Positions 1 through 9,055 are shown, counted from the stretch's first letter. The stretch: 64,000 nucleotides of DNA from Nocardiopsis gilva YIM 90087 (GCF_002263495.1 NZ_CP022753.1:4340001-4404000), one strand, 5' to 3'. Notes: generated by a model not told the origin, from the sequence alone. Program-made: numbers and translations.

Positions 1-784
1 CATGCCCCAGGTAGAGGCCCGGTGCCTCGATCTCGCCCGCCAACAGTCCTGCGACCGCCCAAAACGCCGCCTGGGACGGGTCGTTCGGAACGTGGTGGTC
101 GACCGGCGCCAGTGGGCCGGGGTGCACCGTCACCGCGGTGCCCTCCACACGGATCTTGACTCCGGCGGCCTGGAGCATCTCCTCGGTGTGGCGGCGTGTG
201 GTCTTCGGCTCGATCACCGTCGTCCGCCCAGCGGCGTAGAGCCCCGCCAGCAGCACACAGGACTTGATCTGGGCAGAGGCGACAGGCGAGCGGTACGTGA
301 TCCCCTCCACTTGGCCGCCGCGGATCACCAACGGGGCGAACCCACCGTCGTGACGCCCATCCACGCGGGCTCCCATCTGCCGCAGCGGAATGGCGATGCG
401 GTCCATCGGACGCCGCCGCAGGTACTTGTCTCCGGTCAGGACGCTCACCCCGTCCACACCCGCGCACACCCCCGACAACAGGCGCATACCTGTACCGGAG
501 TTGCCACAGTCGAGCACGTCGTCGGGCTCGTTCCGTAGCCCGCCCCGGACTCGAACCGCCCCGGAGTCCAGGTCGGTGAACTCCACGCCGAACCGCGTCA
601 GGGCCGCACGGGTGTGGGCGACGTCCTCGCACCGCGACACCCCGGTGAGGGTGCTGTGGCCCTCAGCGAGTGCCGCGAGGATCAGCGCCCGATGCGAAAT
701 CGACTTGTCCCCGGGAACCTGGACACGCCCTATGACCTCTCCGGCTCCCCTGACGCTGAGCCGAACCCCCGCGCGCTCAACCAC
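1..784 (-). CDS. aroA: 3-phosphoshikimate 1-carboxyvinyltransferase (EPSP synthase), 3' end outside window
   Basis: Shikimate pathway enzyme that joins shikimate 3-phosphate and PEP. Only the first 261 codons or so are in the window; the gene runs off the left edge. Translation of the minus strand gives the family's landmarks in order: the N-terminal VQVPGDKSISHR motif (shikimate-phosphate binding, around residues 16-27), LDCGNSGTGMRLLSG, LRRRPMDRIAIPL, ASAQIKSCVLLAGL, and a HTEEML helix. The start is a GTG at 784 with a purine-rich AAAGAGG a few bases upstream; no ATG lies between it and the conserved motif. No frame damage is seen. Full-length enzymes are about 430 residues, so roughly 60 percent is visible. 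Confidence 0.93.
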   Translation of the reverse strand, partial: MVERAGVRLSVRGAGEVIGRVQVPGDKSISHRALILAALAEGHSTLTGVSRCEDVAHTRAALTRFGVEFTDLDSGAVRVRGGLRNEPDDVLDCGNSGTGMRLLSGVCAGVDGVSVLTGDKYLRRRPMDRIAIPLRQMGARVDGRHDGGFAPLVIRGGQVEGITYRSPVASAQIKSCVLLAGLYAAGRTTVIEPKTTRRHTEEMLQAAGVKIRVEGTAVTVHPGPLAPVDHHVPNDPSQAAFWAVAGLLAGEIEAPGLYLGH

Positions 785-893
785 CGACCACCTCTTTGTC
801 CTGCGGTAACAACCCCCGTCCGTGCCCAGGTTTGCACGCTGAACCCGACGCTGGTCGGCGAACACGGGGGGCGACACCAGCCCATTGTGCGAG

Positions 894-923
894 GAGGTAT
901 CCCCGCACGTGCGGGGATACCTC
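894..923. repeat. Perfect 30-nt palindrome, core like a type I-E CRISPR repeat
   Basis: Two 15-nt arms (GAGGTATCCCCGCAC and its exact complement) meet with no loop. It lies between the 3' end of the symporter gene and the 5' end of aroA. Neither strand has a T-tract after the stem. The CCCCGC...GCGGGGAT core resembles type I-E CRISPR repeats, but only one copy is present. It may be a hairpin terminator for the symporter, or a regulator site for aroA. Confidence 0.6.
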
Positions 924-1027
924 TGGGCCGAATGTGACGGGGCAGCCCAGATGCCCGTACGGCCCGCAAGCTCGGGGATCACACTGCTGGGCTGCTCATC
1001 GCTGTGGGGGGCGGGTCCTCTGATTAC

Positions 1028-2569
1028 TCATGGCTTCCGGGAAGGCGGGTGCTGATCGCTCTCCGAGCGCATGTCGCGCATAAGTTGGTCGGTGTCCGCT
1101 GGTTTTCGGGTCAGGCGGCTGACGAGCACGACTGCCAGGGTCGAGGCGATGAAGCCCGGGATCAGTTCGTACATGTAGGGCTTGAGCGTGTAGTACCACG
1201 TCACCGTGGTCACGGCGCCGACGATGATGCCCGCCGCCGCACCTGCCGATGTCGTTCCCCGCCAGAAGAGGGAGAGGAGGAGGGGTGGCCCGAATGCCGC
1301 GCCGAGGCCGGCCCAGGTGAACAGGACGAGCCAGAAGACGACGTCCTCGATTCCGGGGACATAGAGGAGGCCGACGGCGAGGAGGCACATGGTCAGGACG
1401 ACCAGGCGGCTGATCCGCACTGCGACGTGGCCGCTGAGTTCTCGGTTCTTGAGGATGAGGCCCTGGTAGATGTCGCGGACCACGCCCGAGGCGCCGACGA
1501 GGAGTTGGGAGTCGGCGGTGGACATGATGGCCGCGAAGACGGCGGCCACGAGGAGACCGGCGATGAAGGCCGGGAGGTACTCGGCGGCGAGGAAGGGGAA
1601 GAGCTGCTCGCTGTCGGCGCCGGGGAGTGCTTCGACGTTGCCGTAGATCGCCCGTCCGACCAGGCCGACCGACACCGCTCCCCATCCCATCAGGACGTTC
1701 CACACCGTTCCCCACGCGGCGGCGCCGCGCAGGCTGCGGGGGTCGTCGATGGACATGTAGCGGATGATGATGTGCGGGTTGCCGGGCGAGCCCAGGCCGA
1801 TCCCGAGAGCGCCGATCAGGGCGCCGATGCCCAGGGAGAACGGGTCGAGCAGGGCGGGGTCGAGGGCGCGGAGGGTGTCGATCATCGGGCCCCAGCCGAT
1901 GCTCGCCATCGCGATGACCGGCAGTACGACCAGGCCGAAGAGCATGAACATGGCCTGCACGACGTCCGTCAGCGCGACGGCGACGTACCCGCCCACGACC
2001 GTGTAGAGCAGCACGATCCCCGCGGTGATCCACACGCCCGCCATGTTCGGCAGCCCGAAGCTGCTCGCGAATGCCTTGCCTCCGGCCGTGAACTGCGCGG
2101 CGACGTAGGAGGTCATGAAGAGCACGATGACCCCGGCGATGAGCGCGCGCAGTGCGCGGCCGCCGCCGAGGCGGCTGACGAAGTAGTCCGTCAGCGTGAT
2201 GTCGCCGCGTTTCCCGGTGAACCGCCGCAGCCGAGGCGCGGCGAACAGGAAGAGGAAGAGTTCCATCAGCGTGTAGCCGACGACCGACCACACAGCGGAC
2301 GCTCCGCTCACGAAGGCCAGGCCCGTCATGCCGAGCATGAGCCAGGCGCTGCGGCCGGAGGTGACCGCGCTCAAGGCGACGACGACGTGCTTCATTCTCC
2401 GGCCGCCGAGGAAGAATCCGGCCGCCGATCCAGATCCCACGCGCGTGGCGTAGATAGCGATACCGATGACCAGGAGGAGATATAGGGAGAAGGAGCCCAG
2501 GACGGCCCAGTCGGCATCGACCGCGAACTGGGCCGCTGGAGGAGTAGCGGCCATTGCGTTCGCCGTCAT
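1028..2569 (-). CDS. Sodium:solute symporter (SSS/PutP family)
   Basis: Integral membrane cotransporter of about 513 residues with roughly 13 hydrophobic helices, as usual for the SSS family. The protein shows the PutP-like stretch GSPGNPHIIIRYMSIDDP and, later, AAIMSTADSQLLVGASG, which is the conserved sodium-site helix of the family. The long frame begins further upstream, but its first 32 residues are arginine-rich and non-membrane. I place the start at the ATG at 2569, which has CGGGAG about six bases before it. The family includes proline, pantothenate and other organic solute transporters; the closest look is to sodium/proline symporters, but the substrate cannot be assigned. It stands alone, with no partner gene. 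Confidence 0.87.
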   Translation of the reverse strand: MTANAMAATPPAAQFAVDADWAVLGSFSLYLLLVIGIAIYATRVGSGSAAGFFLGGRRMKHVVVALSAVTSGRSAWLMLGMTGLAFVSGASAVWSVVGYTLMELFLFLFAAPRLRRFTGKRGDITLTDYFVSRLGGGRALRALIAGVIVLFMTSYVAAQFTAGGKAFASSFGLPNMAGVWITAGIVLLYTVVGGYVAVALTDVVQAMFMLFGLVVLPVIAMASIGWGPMIDTLRALDPALLDPFSLGIGALIGALGIGLGSPGNPHIIIRYMSIDDPRSLRGAAAWGTVWNVLMGWGAVSVGLVGRAIYGNVEALPGADSEQLFPFLAAEYLPAFIAGLLVAAVFAAIMSTADSQLLVGASGVVRDIYQGLILKNRELSGHVAVRISRLVVLTMCLLAVGLLYVPGIEDVVFWLVLFTWAGLGAAFGPPLLLSLFWRGTTSAGAAAGIIVGAVTTVTWYYTLKPYMYELIPGFIASTLAVVLVSRLTRKPADTDQLMRDMRSESDQHPPSRKP

Positions 2570-3409
2570 CGCGGCTCCCGCGACGGGCGGCGGCCGCCCG
2601 TCGCGGCCGCCGCGTTGATGGCGCGGACGGTGGCGCACTCCGCGGCGGCTGATGGTGGTAGCCACGGCACAAGGGCAGGGTGCGCGAGGATCATGATGAC
2701 GTCATCGCCTCTGTTCCAGTCGGGGATCCGCAGGGCGGGGCACCCCCGCGTCTGCGACGTTCGGGTAGAGGGGGCGCGGGGCGAAGTGGTGGGGCATCGT
2801 CGGGGCGGTCGATATGGTTCCGGGCGCTGGCCAGCTCGGCGTCGGAGCCAGCAACGGTAATCATGTTCGAATGGATACCGCTCCCGCCGTTCGCTTCGTG
2901 GCCACGTGATTACTGGCATCCCCGGTTCGGGACCGGCCAATCCATCCATAGGACGTCCACGTCGACCGGTCGTTCTCCCTACTCGCTGGTTTATCCGAGG
3001 TTAGGCTGGCCAATCCCCGCCCGCGACGCCGCCGCTTTTTTCTAACCCTTGGATAAACAATCCTTCATCAGCGCCCTCCACACCACGGAATTATGGAGAA
3101 TCACTCCTGCAAAATACCGATGCCCGAAAGCCTCCGAATCTCCTTAGCGACACCCCTACGATCGCGTCATACACCCCACAGAGCAACGCACATGATTACA
3201 CGGGGAATTCACTTGAGAACGAAGAGTGACAACCACGGGTCGTCCACCCATCACGCCGAGTGGAAGCCGACAAAGCGTCCGTTCGTCCGGAATCAGGGGC
3301 GGTGAACGTGAGGCAGATCGCTGTTCACTCATTGATCCGGCTAGGGGTGTCCCCTATTAGCCTCTTCTCAGGCATCATTGCCTCTAAAGAGGAAAAAGGA
3401 AGTCTCGCC
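2570..3409. other. Gene-free stretch between symporter and DUF3592-like gene
   Basis: No convincing coding frame on either strand. The part from about 3030 to 3400 is clearly less GC-rich than its surroundings and probably holds the promoter of the downstream membrane-protein gene. I see no strong hairpin or repeat. Confidence 0.5.
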
Positions 3410-4306
3410 ATGGCCGAACAGACCTACCCCTCGCCACCGCCCTCGTTGAGCATCCGCAGGGCGGGGGTGACCATCCGGCTCACGCCGCAAGCGCTGGTCT
3501 GGGAGGACGCGGTTACGGTGAGCCACATTCCCTACACGGCGATCACCGATGCCGAAGCCGACCCCTTCCCGGCCTACGCAAGTAGTCTGCGAGTCACGGT
3601 TCGTGACACCGGGACGGGCCATCCGTCCGTCTACGAACTACTTTGTTCGCCGCGCGACGCCGCCGCCTTCGCTGCCGCGATCACCGCTCAGATCCCCCGG
3701 AACGGCGACAGGCCGCCGCCGTCCGACCAGCCCGCCATCACCGTCGCGCCGCGGCCCGACGAGCCGCCGCTGCTGGCGCGCCATGAGCCCCAGGAACTCG
3801 CCACGCGCGTTCTCCTCATGCTCTTCACCCTCAATTCCCTGGGGCTCATCATCTTCGGGGAGTGGTTCTGGGCATTGATGTCATGGTGCGGATTCATCGG
3901 CTGGTATGCGGCCGGCGCCCTCCTCACCCTCGCCGTGAATGGAATTCGCAGCGCGTGGCTGGTAATAACGAAGGGCGTCCGTGTGGAAACCCGGTACAGC
4001 CACACCGAGCAACGGCGGGACTCCGAGGGGAATTCCACCACCTACCAGATCTACACCTTCACCGACCCGAGCGGCCTCACCCGCGAGTACACCCATATTC
4101 CCGGCGACTCCGACAGGTCGACGCCGAAGCAGTCGCGCAACATCCGGTTTGTTCCCAGCGAGCTCTACCACCACGACATTTCCTCGACATTCGAAGTCGT
4201 TCTGGCCTTCGTCACGACACCATTGCTCATCGCCGCCGCGCTCTTCGCCGGTGCCATCGGATTCGTGAATATGCCGGGGCGGCTTTTCCTCCTGCTGGTG
4301 GGATGA
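3410..4306 (+). CDS. DUF3592-like multi-spanning membrane protein
   Basis: Protein of 298 residues of unknown function. The first ~125 residues are soluble. Two or three hydrophobic helices follow (about 133-185, from VLLMLFTLNSLGLII to LLTLAVNGI). A soluble segment then has the pattern GVRVETRYSHT...STTYQIYTFTDPSGLTREY, which resembles the beta-strand domain of DUF3592 proteins. A final hydrophobic pair closes the C-terminus. The frame is open well upstream, but the ATG at 3410 has GGAAG in place and begins a sensible N-terminus. It is followed at 41 bases by the convergent DUF1348 gene. The DUF3592 assignment rests on pattern resemblance only. Confidence 0.72.
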   Translation: MAEQTYPSPPPSLSIRRAGVTIRLTPQALVWEDAVTVSHIPYTAITDAEADPFPAYASSLRVTVRDTGTGHPSVYELLCSPRDAAAFAAAITAQIPRNGDRPPPSDQPAITVAPRPDEPPLLARHEPQELATRVLLMLFTLNSLGLIIFGEWFWALMSWCGFIGWYAAGALLTLAVNGIRSAWLVITKGVRVETRYSHTEQRRDSEGNSTTYQIYTFTDPSGLTREYTHIPGDSDRSTPKQSRNIRFVPSELYHHDISSTFEVVLAFVTTPLLIAAALFAGAIGFVNMPGRLFLLLVG

Positions 4307-4347
4307 ACAGCGGGACCACCATGCGTCCGACGACGCCGTGATGACGA

Positions 4348-4806
4348 CTAGCGAATCGGGAGCGCGTTTCCGTATTCCGATTCCGGCCGCGGCCCGTGGA
4401 TACGGCGTTCCTCCGGAAGGATGGGGATGTCATTGATACTCGCCTCTCGGCGGCTCATCAGACCGTGCCCGTCGAACTGCCACAGCTCGTTGCCGTAGCT
4501 GCGCCACGTGCGCCCCTCAGCGTCGTGCCACTCGTACTGGAACCGCACCGAGATCCGGTTCCCACCGAAGCTCCACAGCTCCTTGCGCAGGGCGTAGTCG
4601 AGCTCCTTCTTCCACTTGCGGGCCAGGAAGTCGATGATCGCGGCGCGACCGGTGATGAAGTCGTCGCGGTTCCGCCAGACGGCGTCGGGGGTGTAGGCCA
4701 GGGCTACCCGTTCCGGTTCGCGGGTGTTCCACGCGTCTTCGGCGGCCTGGACCTTGCGCCGTGCTGATTCCTCGTCGAAGGGCGGCAGGGGCGGACGGGC
4801 GGTCAT
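4348..4806 (-). CDS. DUF1348 family protein (SnoaL/NTF2-like fold)
   Basis: Protein of 152 residues matching the DUF1348 family nearly end to end: [24 protein letters not shown] at the N-terminus, then [17 protein letters not shown], a [12 protein letters not shown] helix, and [11 protein letters not shown] followed by [10 protein letters not shown]. The fold is the NTF2/SnoaL cone. The biochemical role is not established. The ATG at 4806 is preceded by GGAGG at good spacing. It diverges from the TetR gene at 4946, and the 139-bp gap holds two TetR-type palindromes, so it is the likely target of that repressor. Confidence 0.88.
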   Translation of the reverse strand: MTARPPLPPFDEESARRKVQAAEDAWNTREPERVALAYTPDAVWRNRDDFITGRAAIIDFLARKWKKELDYALRKELWSFGGNRISVRFQYEWHDAEGRTWRSYGNELWQFDGHGLMSRREASINDIPILPEERRIHGPRPESEYGNALPIR

Positions 4807-4860
4807 ACGTACTACCTCCGGGAGAATCCGTCGAGAAGATCTGTGCGATCCTGAGCCGGG

Positions 4861-4876
4861 GAGAACGACCGTTCTC
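4861..4876. promoter_or_regulatory. TetR-type operator, copy 1
   Basis: GAGAACGACCGTTCTC, a 16-bp palindrome with one mismatched position. It sits between the divergent DUF1348 and TetR genes and pairs with an identical-length site 34 bp away. Confidence 0.8.
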
Positions 4877-4894
4877 CCCGAGATCTGTACCCTA

Positions 4895-4910
4895 GAGAAC
4901 GATCGTTCTC
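4895..4910. promoter_or_regulatory. TetR-type operator, copy 2
   Basis: GAGAACGATCGTTCTC, a perfect 16-bp palindrome 36 bp upstream of the tetR GTG start. With copy 1 it forms a paired operator expected to control both divergent genes. Confidence 0.85.
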
Positions 4911-4945
4911 ACGCGCAAGCGCCCCTGAGTCGAAAGTTGGATAAC

Positions 4946-5629
4946 GTGGAGTTGCCAGAGGTCAGAGAGCGGGTGCTGGAGGCGGCCGGTCGGCTGTTCT
5001 ACCGCGATGGCATCCAGGCCGTCGGGATGGACGCCATCCGCACCGCCTCCGGAATCTCCCTCAAACGGCTCTACCAGTGCTTCCCGAGCAAGGAATCCCT
5101 GGTCACCCACTACCTGGCGCAGCGCGACATGAACTGGCGCTACGCACTCACGCGATTCGTCGACGCCGCGGACACCGACGGACCGTGCACCCTGGCCGCC
5201 TTCGACTTCCTGGCGAGCTGGTTCACCACCGACGACTTCCGCGGCTGCGCCTTCATCAACGCCTTCGGCGAGCTCGGCGCCCGGTCCGAGCAGGTCGCCC
5301 ACTCGGTCTACGCGCACAAGCGGACGCTGCTGGGCCATCTCCAGGATTTTCTCTACCGCGACGGCATCACCCAGCCGGAACGGCTCGCCGAACAGCTGCT
5401 CCTGCTCATGGACGGCGCCATCGTCTGCGCGGCGACCGGCACCAACCCGAACGCCGCCGAGGACGCCAGGGCCGTGGCCGCCGGGCTGCTGGCGAGTGCG
5501 CCCCGCTCCGCCGACATGCCTCACCTCGGGGCGGGAGCATCACCCGCTCCCGCCCCGCACGAAGCGCCCTCCCCGGCTCCCACCGACGCGGCCCCGCCGC
5601 CACGACTGGACACTCCGCCCTGGGCGTGA
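4946..5629 (+). CDS. TetR family transcriptional regulator
   Basis: DNA-binding repressor of about 227 residues. The N-terminal helix-turn-helix is clear (VLEAAGRLFYRDGIQAVGMDAI, then SGISLKRLYQCFPSKESLV, residues about 9-55). The ligand-binding half contains DDFRGCAFINAFGELG, typical of TetR proteins near DUF1348 and efflux genes. I use the GTG at 4946, because the upstream frame overlaps the operators and the divergent gene. The last ~45 residues are a Pro/Ala-rich tail with no domain. Expected to repress itself and the DUF1348 gene through the two palindromes upstream. Confidence 0.87.
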   Translation: MELPEVRERVLEAAGRLFYRDGIQAVGMDAIRTASGISLKRLYQCFPSKESLVTHYLAQRDMNWRYALTRFVDAADTDGPCTLAAFDFLASWFTTDDFRGCAFINAFGELGARSEQVAHSVYAHKRTLLGHLQDFLYRDGITQPERLAEQLLLLMDGAIVCAATGTNPNAAEDARAVAAGLLASAPRSADMPHLGAGASPAPAPHEAPSPAPTDAAPPPRLDTPPWA

Positions 5630-5683
5630 CCGGGAAAACCGGTGCGCCCCGCCCCACTGGCGGAGACGGAGCGCACCGCGCCG

Positions 5684-6073
5684 TCAGTCCTGCGCGCCGC
5701 TCCCGTAGGGCCGGGTGATGAGCTCCAGGAAGTGGCCGTCGGGGTCCGCGAAGTAGACACCGCGCCCGCCGTCGTTGGTGTTGATCTCCCCGGGTCGCTC
5801 CTGGTGCGGGTCAGCCCAGTAGTCCAGGCCCTTCTCCTTGACCCGGGCGAAGCTCGCCGTGAACTCCTCCTCGCTGACCAGGAAGGCGTAGTGCTGGGAA
5901 GCGATCTCAGCGTCGACTTCCATGAAGTCGAGGGTCACGCCGTTGGAGAGCTCGACCGCCAGGAAGGGGCCGAAGGGCTTGGCCGGTGGAAGGTCGAGGA
6001 TCTCGGTGAGGAACCGTGCCGACGCCTCCTTGTCACGCGCGCAGACGATGGTGTGGTTCAGCTCGATGGCCAT
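5684..6073 (-). CDS. VOC superfamily protein (glyoxalase-like)
   Basis: Single vicinal-oxygen-chelate domain of 129 residues. It starts ELNHTIVCARDKEASARFLTEILDLP, with a metal-ligand His in the first strand, and ends GVYFADPDGHFLELITRPYG, with the closing Glu ligand. The ATG at 6073 has GGGAG in place. Such single-domain proteins include glyoxalase I-like enzymes, ring-cleaving dioxygenases and antibiotic-binding proteins; the substrate cannot be told. Transcribed convergently with the TetR gene, 54 bases away. Confidence 0.85.
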   Translation of the reverse strand: MAIELNHTIVCARDKEASARFLTEILDLPPAKPFGPFLAVELSNGVTLDFMEVDAEIASQHYAFLVSEEEFTASFARVKEKGLDYWADPHQERPGEINTNDGGRGVYFADPDGHFLELITRPYGSGAQD

Positions 6074-6535
6074 GCTGACTCCCGTCCTCTTTGTGATCTC
6101 CGGGGTGGCGCCCCGTTCGGTTCACGAACCTAAAACGTCAACCAGACTTGAGGTCAATAACGTCACCACCACCTTCTGCGGCCGGTTCCGGTCGGCCCAT
6201 GGGAAAACGTGAACCTCGCCTCTTCCTCTGCTTACCCACCGCCCCAACGTCGCTTCAGGCACACATAAGGGAAGTGAAAGTCAGGAGTGGTCGGATGGGG
6301 ACCGATGAGAATCGACGAGGATCAACGAGAAGACGACGAACTCATGTGGCGAATCGCACGCATGGTGGCTCTCTCAATAGTCACAGATTCAACCACGGCC
6401 CTGATCCCGGTAATGGCGCGAACAACGGATCGTCCGGCTGAAAACGGCATTTCCGCAGCCTCGCCCCGGGCCGCTCGGAATGATCCCGCTATGCCGTAGA
6501 TGTTCTCCCCCGCTCCGCACGCTCCCCGCCACGCT
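6074..6535. other. Gene-free stretch
   Basis: No supported gene. Short frames exist on both strands around 6290-6500, but none has family-like sequence or a good ribosome site. The 5' part presumably holds the VOC gene promoter. Confidence 0.45.
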
Positions 6536-7462
6536 TCAGGAGAGCATGCGGGCGAGTTCGACGCGGGAGCGAATTCCGAGTTTCGCGAACACATTGCGCA
6601 GGTGGTGGTCGACCGTACGCGGGCTGAGGAACAACTGTGCGGCCACTTCGCGGTTGGTGGCCCCCTCCGCGACGAAGCGGGCGATCTGCAGCTGCTGCGG
6701 ACTCAGCTCCTCCAGCGCGGACCGTTCGCGCGTGCGGACCGCCTCGCCCGCCGCCCGCAGCTCGGAACGCGCCTGGCCCGACCACGGGGCGGCGTTCAGG
6801 CCGTCGAAGGTCTCCAGCGCCGCGTGCAGGTGCTCCCGTGCCCGACGCACCTGGCGGGCACGGCGCAGCATGTTGCCGAACAGCAGCTCGGTACGGGCGC
6901 GCTCGAAGTCGCAGTACCCGCTCTTGTGCAGGTTGACCGCCTCTTCGAAGTGCTCCTCGGCCCGGCTCCCCTCCGCGCGCAGCGCCCGGCACCGCGCGGC
7001 CAGGGCGCGGACTTCGTCGCTCCCGGTCGCCTCCGCCCACCGGTCGAAGGCGCGCAGCGCGCCCTCCGCCCGCCCCAGGTCCTCGGTGTGGGTGGCGGTC
7101 GGCAGCCGGTCGATGCGTTCGGTGTAGGTGCGCCCCAGCCGTCTGCCGGGGGCGGGCAGGTACGGGAGGGGTTCGGCCCCGACGAGCTGGGCGGGGGTTA
7201 GGGAGACGACCAGATCCACGGCGGCCACCGGGTTGCCCTGGGCGAGGGCGGCGAGTTCGGCGCGCACGGCGTCGCTCAGCGGGTGCGGTGCCGCCCAGGT
7301 TGGCGGAGATGGCGTCGGCCCGAGCGAGTCGAGGCGGTGGAGGGGATCCGGCCGCCAGGCGCACCCAATCCTCCTCGGTGGCCCGAACCTCGCTGCGGAC
7401 TGCGACCAGGAGGACCATGCCCTCGCTCCCGGCGCGGCGCGCGGCGAAGGACAGGACGTCGA
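6536..7462 (-). pseudogene. LuxR-family (LAL-type) regulator, C-terminal remnant
   Basis: The last ~240 codons keep a complete LuxR helix-turn-helix: LEELSPQQLQIARFVAEGATNREVAAQLFLSPRTVDHHLRNVFAKLGI, just before the stop at 6536. Upstream, helix-rich ATPase-linker sequence runs back to the element edge, but the reading frame switches around 7290-7360. DVLSFAARRAGSEGMVLLVAVRS lies in one frame and AVRAELAALAQGNP in another. The N-terminal Walker A part lies beyond the inserted element at 8877-9055. The segment that should join them (roughly 100 residues of the ATPase) is missing, so the gene is broken by insertion, deletion and frameshift. Confidence 0.82.
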
Positions 7463-8876
7463 TTGACTGCTCCCCTCCCTGAAGGGAGGGGATTCTCTCC
7501 TTCAGGGCTGAGCGGGATCCCTAGCTCACGCCGCCAGACGGGGCAGCGCCCCATCTGGTCTTACGCGATCAGCACTAGCCGGGCCAGACCAGCCCGGACC
7601 AGCATCACACGCGCGGAGTTCTTGTCCCTCGGGACACGGCCCGCACGCGGTGCAGGCATACGTTCGTTCTGAGAGAGGCAGTGCGTGCTTGGTTCTCGCT
7701 CCGCACGACGCGCACTCCATGGTGGTATGCGCGGGATGCACGAGACGGACGTCCCGCCCGTGCTTGCGACCCATCTCCACCAGCGCCCTCTTCGTGGCGC
7801 TAATGGCGGCGTCAGCCGCCTTGCGCGCCATGGTGGACTTGGCCAGGAACTTCGACCGGAAGTCCTCCACGGCTACCGCGTCATGGTCGCGCACGACGCG
7901 CTTGGCCCACTTGCGTCCGGTGTCCTGGCGCTGCCGAGCCACCTTCTTGCGCAGCTTCGCGGCCTGCCGCTTCGCCCTCCGGTAGCCCCGGGTCTGCGCC
8001 TTGCCCCGGGGGCGTTCACGGCGAGACATCATCCGCTGATACCCGGCCAGCTTCGAGGCGGCTTTCCTGCCGTGCTCGGGGTGCGGAAGGTCGTGCGCGG
8101 TACTGGTGGTGGTCGCGGTCTCCGTCACGCCCCAGTCCACCCCGATCACACGCCCGGTCTCCGGCAACGGCTGCACCTCGGCGGGAACAACGAACGAGGC
8201 GTACCAGTGGCCGAGGTTGTCCTGATAGACGCGCACGGACGAGGGCGCTGCGGGAAGGTCCCGCGACCACACCACCGTCAGCACGATCCCGCCGGCCAGG
8301 TGCAGGCAGTTGTCTTTGAGCCGGAATCCGCGCCGGGTGTAGTTCAGGGTCGGCAGCGCCGCACGCTTCTTCTTCCATCGGGGCATCCCCGTACGCTGGC
8401 GGAAGGGAAGCCGCGCCTTGATGTCCTTGAGCGCTTTGGCGCGGGACTTGGCAAAGTCCCGGATGGTCTGCTGCTGGGGGACCGAGCTTCCCTCACGGAG
8501 CCACCGCGACGTCCGCCGCGCCTCGGTCAGCATCTTGTCCAGCTGCGCCGGACCGCATGTCACTTTCTCCCCGGTGGACTTGTTGTGCGCGTGCACCTGC
8601 TTGGATTTGGCCACGCACTCGTTCCACGCCCAACGGCACCGGTCCCACTCCGCGTGGAGGAGACCGAGCGCGGTGGACGATGCACGCAGACGGTAGGTGT
8701 ACCGGGCGTGCCCGGTCTCCCTGTCGGCCTGTGCGCGTGTCGCCATGGCCGGCAATCTATACGAGGACTACGACAGACGCCGTCTGGCCTAGCGGCACGA
8801 CGGCTCTCCCTGCCCCGCTAAACGGGAACCGGATTCCTCCCCGCCCTAAAGGACGGGGCATCCTCCGAAGGATTCG
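7463..8876 (-). mobile_element. IS200/IS605-family element of the tnpB-only (IS1341) type
   Basis: Element of about 1.4 kb inside a LuxR gene. On the minus strand the left end carries a hairpin (GCCCCGTCCTTTAGGGCGGGG) soon after the junction. The right end carries GAATCCCCTCCCTTCAGGGAGGGG followed by AGCAGTCAA. Subterminal hairpins instead of inverted repeats, and no target duplication, are typical of IS605. No tnpA (Y1 transposase) is present. The junctions were placed where LuxR coding sense stops, so each could be off by a few bases. Confidence 0.82.
7526..8746 (-). pseudogene. tnpB: TnpB RNA-guided nuclease, frameshifted near the C-terminus
   Basis: Frame of about 406 codons from the ATG at 8746. 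N-terminal helices, the RuvC-I Asp (VIGVDWGVTET) and the RuvC-II Glu (AVAVEDF) are all present, as is the zinc finger start (CASCG...YACTACG). After the second CxxC the frame drifts into unrelated sequence. The conserved RDKNSARVMLVRAGL, with the third catalytic Asp, is found in the neighbouring frame and ends at a TAA at 7561-7563. A one-base insertion near 7640 explains this. As written the protein lacks the third RuvC Asp and should be inactive as a nuclease. The guide (omega) RNA would lie over the 3' end, about 7463-7640. Confidence 0.82.
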
Positions 8877-9055
8877 GTGAATTCGGGTGCCGCTGTCAGG
8901 GCGTCGTCGAGGAGGGAGGTCTTGCCGATCCCGGGTTCACCGAGGACGACCAGGGCACCGCTCGTGCCTATGCGGGCATCGGCGAGGAGGCGTCGGACGA
9001 CGCCTTGCTCGCGGCCGCGACCGCGTAGACAGACCGGGCGTGTGTCGGGGGGCAC
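8877..9055 (-). pseudogene. LuxR-family (LAL-type) regulator, N-terminal remnant
   Basis: Start of the interrupted regulator: LRGRGREQGVVRRLLADARIG, then the Walker A loop VVLGEPGIGKTSLLDDALTAAPEFT, where the sense stops at the IS605 junction. The start is uncertain; a GTG at 9055 is a reasonable choice. It matches the N-terminus of large LAL ATPase regulators, whose C-terminal half is at 6536-7462. Confidence 0.75.

Noticed and set aside
894-923. CRISPR array
   Set aside because: Only a single repeat-like palindrome; no second repeat, spacer or cas gene in the window.
1004-2485. Long plus-strand frame of 493 codons
   Set aside because: Antisense of the symporter gene, acidic low-complexity translation, no family character.
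996-2672. Long 558-codon frame overlapping the symporter
   Set aside because: Arg/His/Pro-rich translation typical of a GC-rich shadow frame; the other minus frame has clear SSS-family sequence.
6287-6594. Small genes on either strand before the LuxR remnant
   Set aside because: No ribosome site, no family resemblance, and frames overlap each other on opposite strands.
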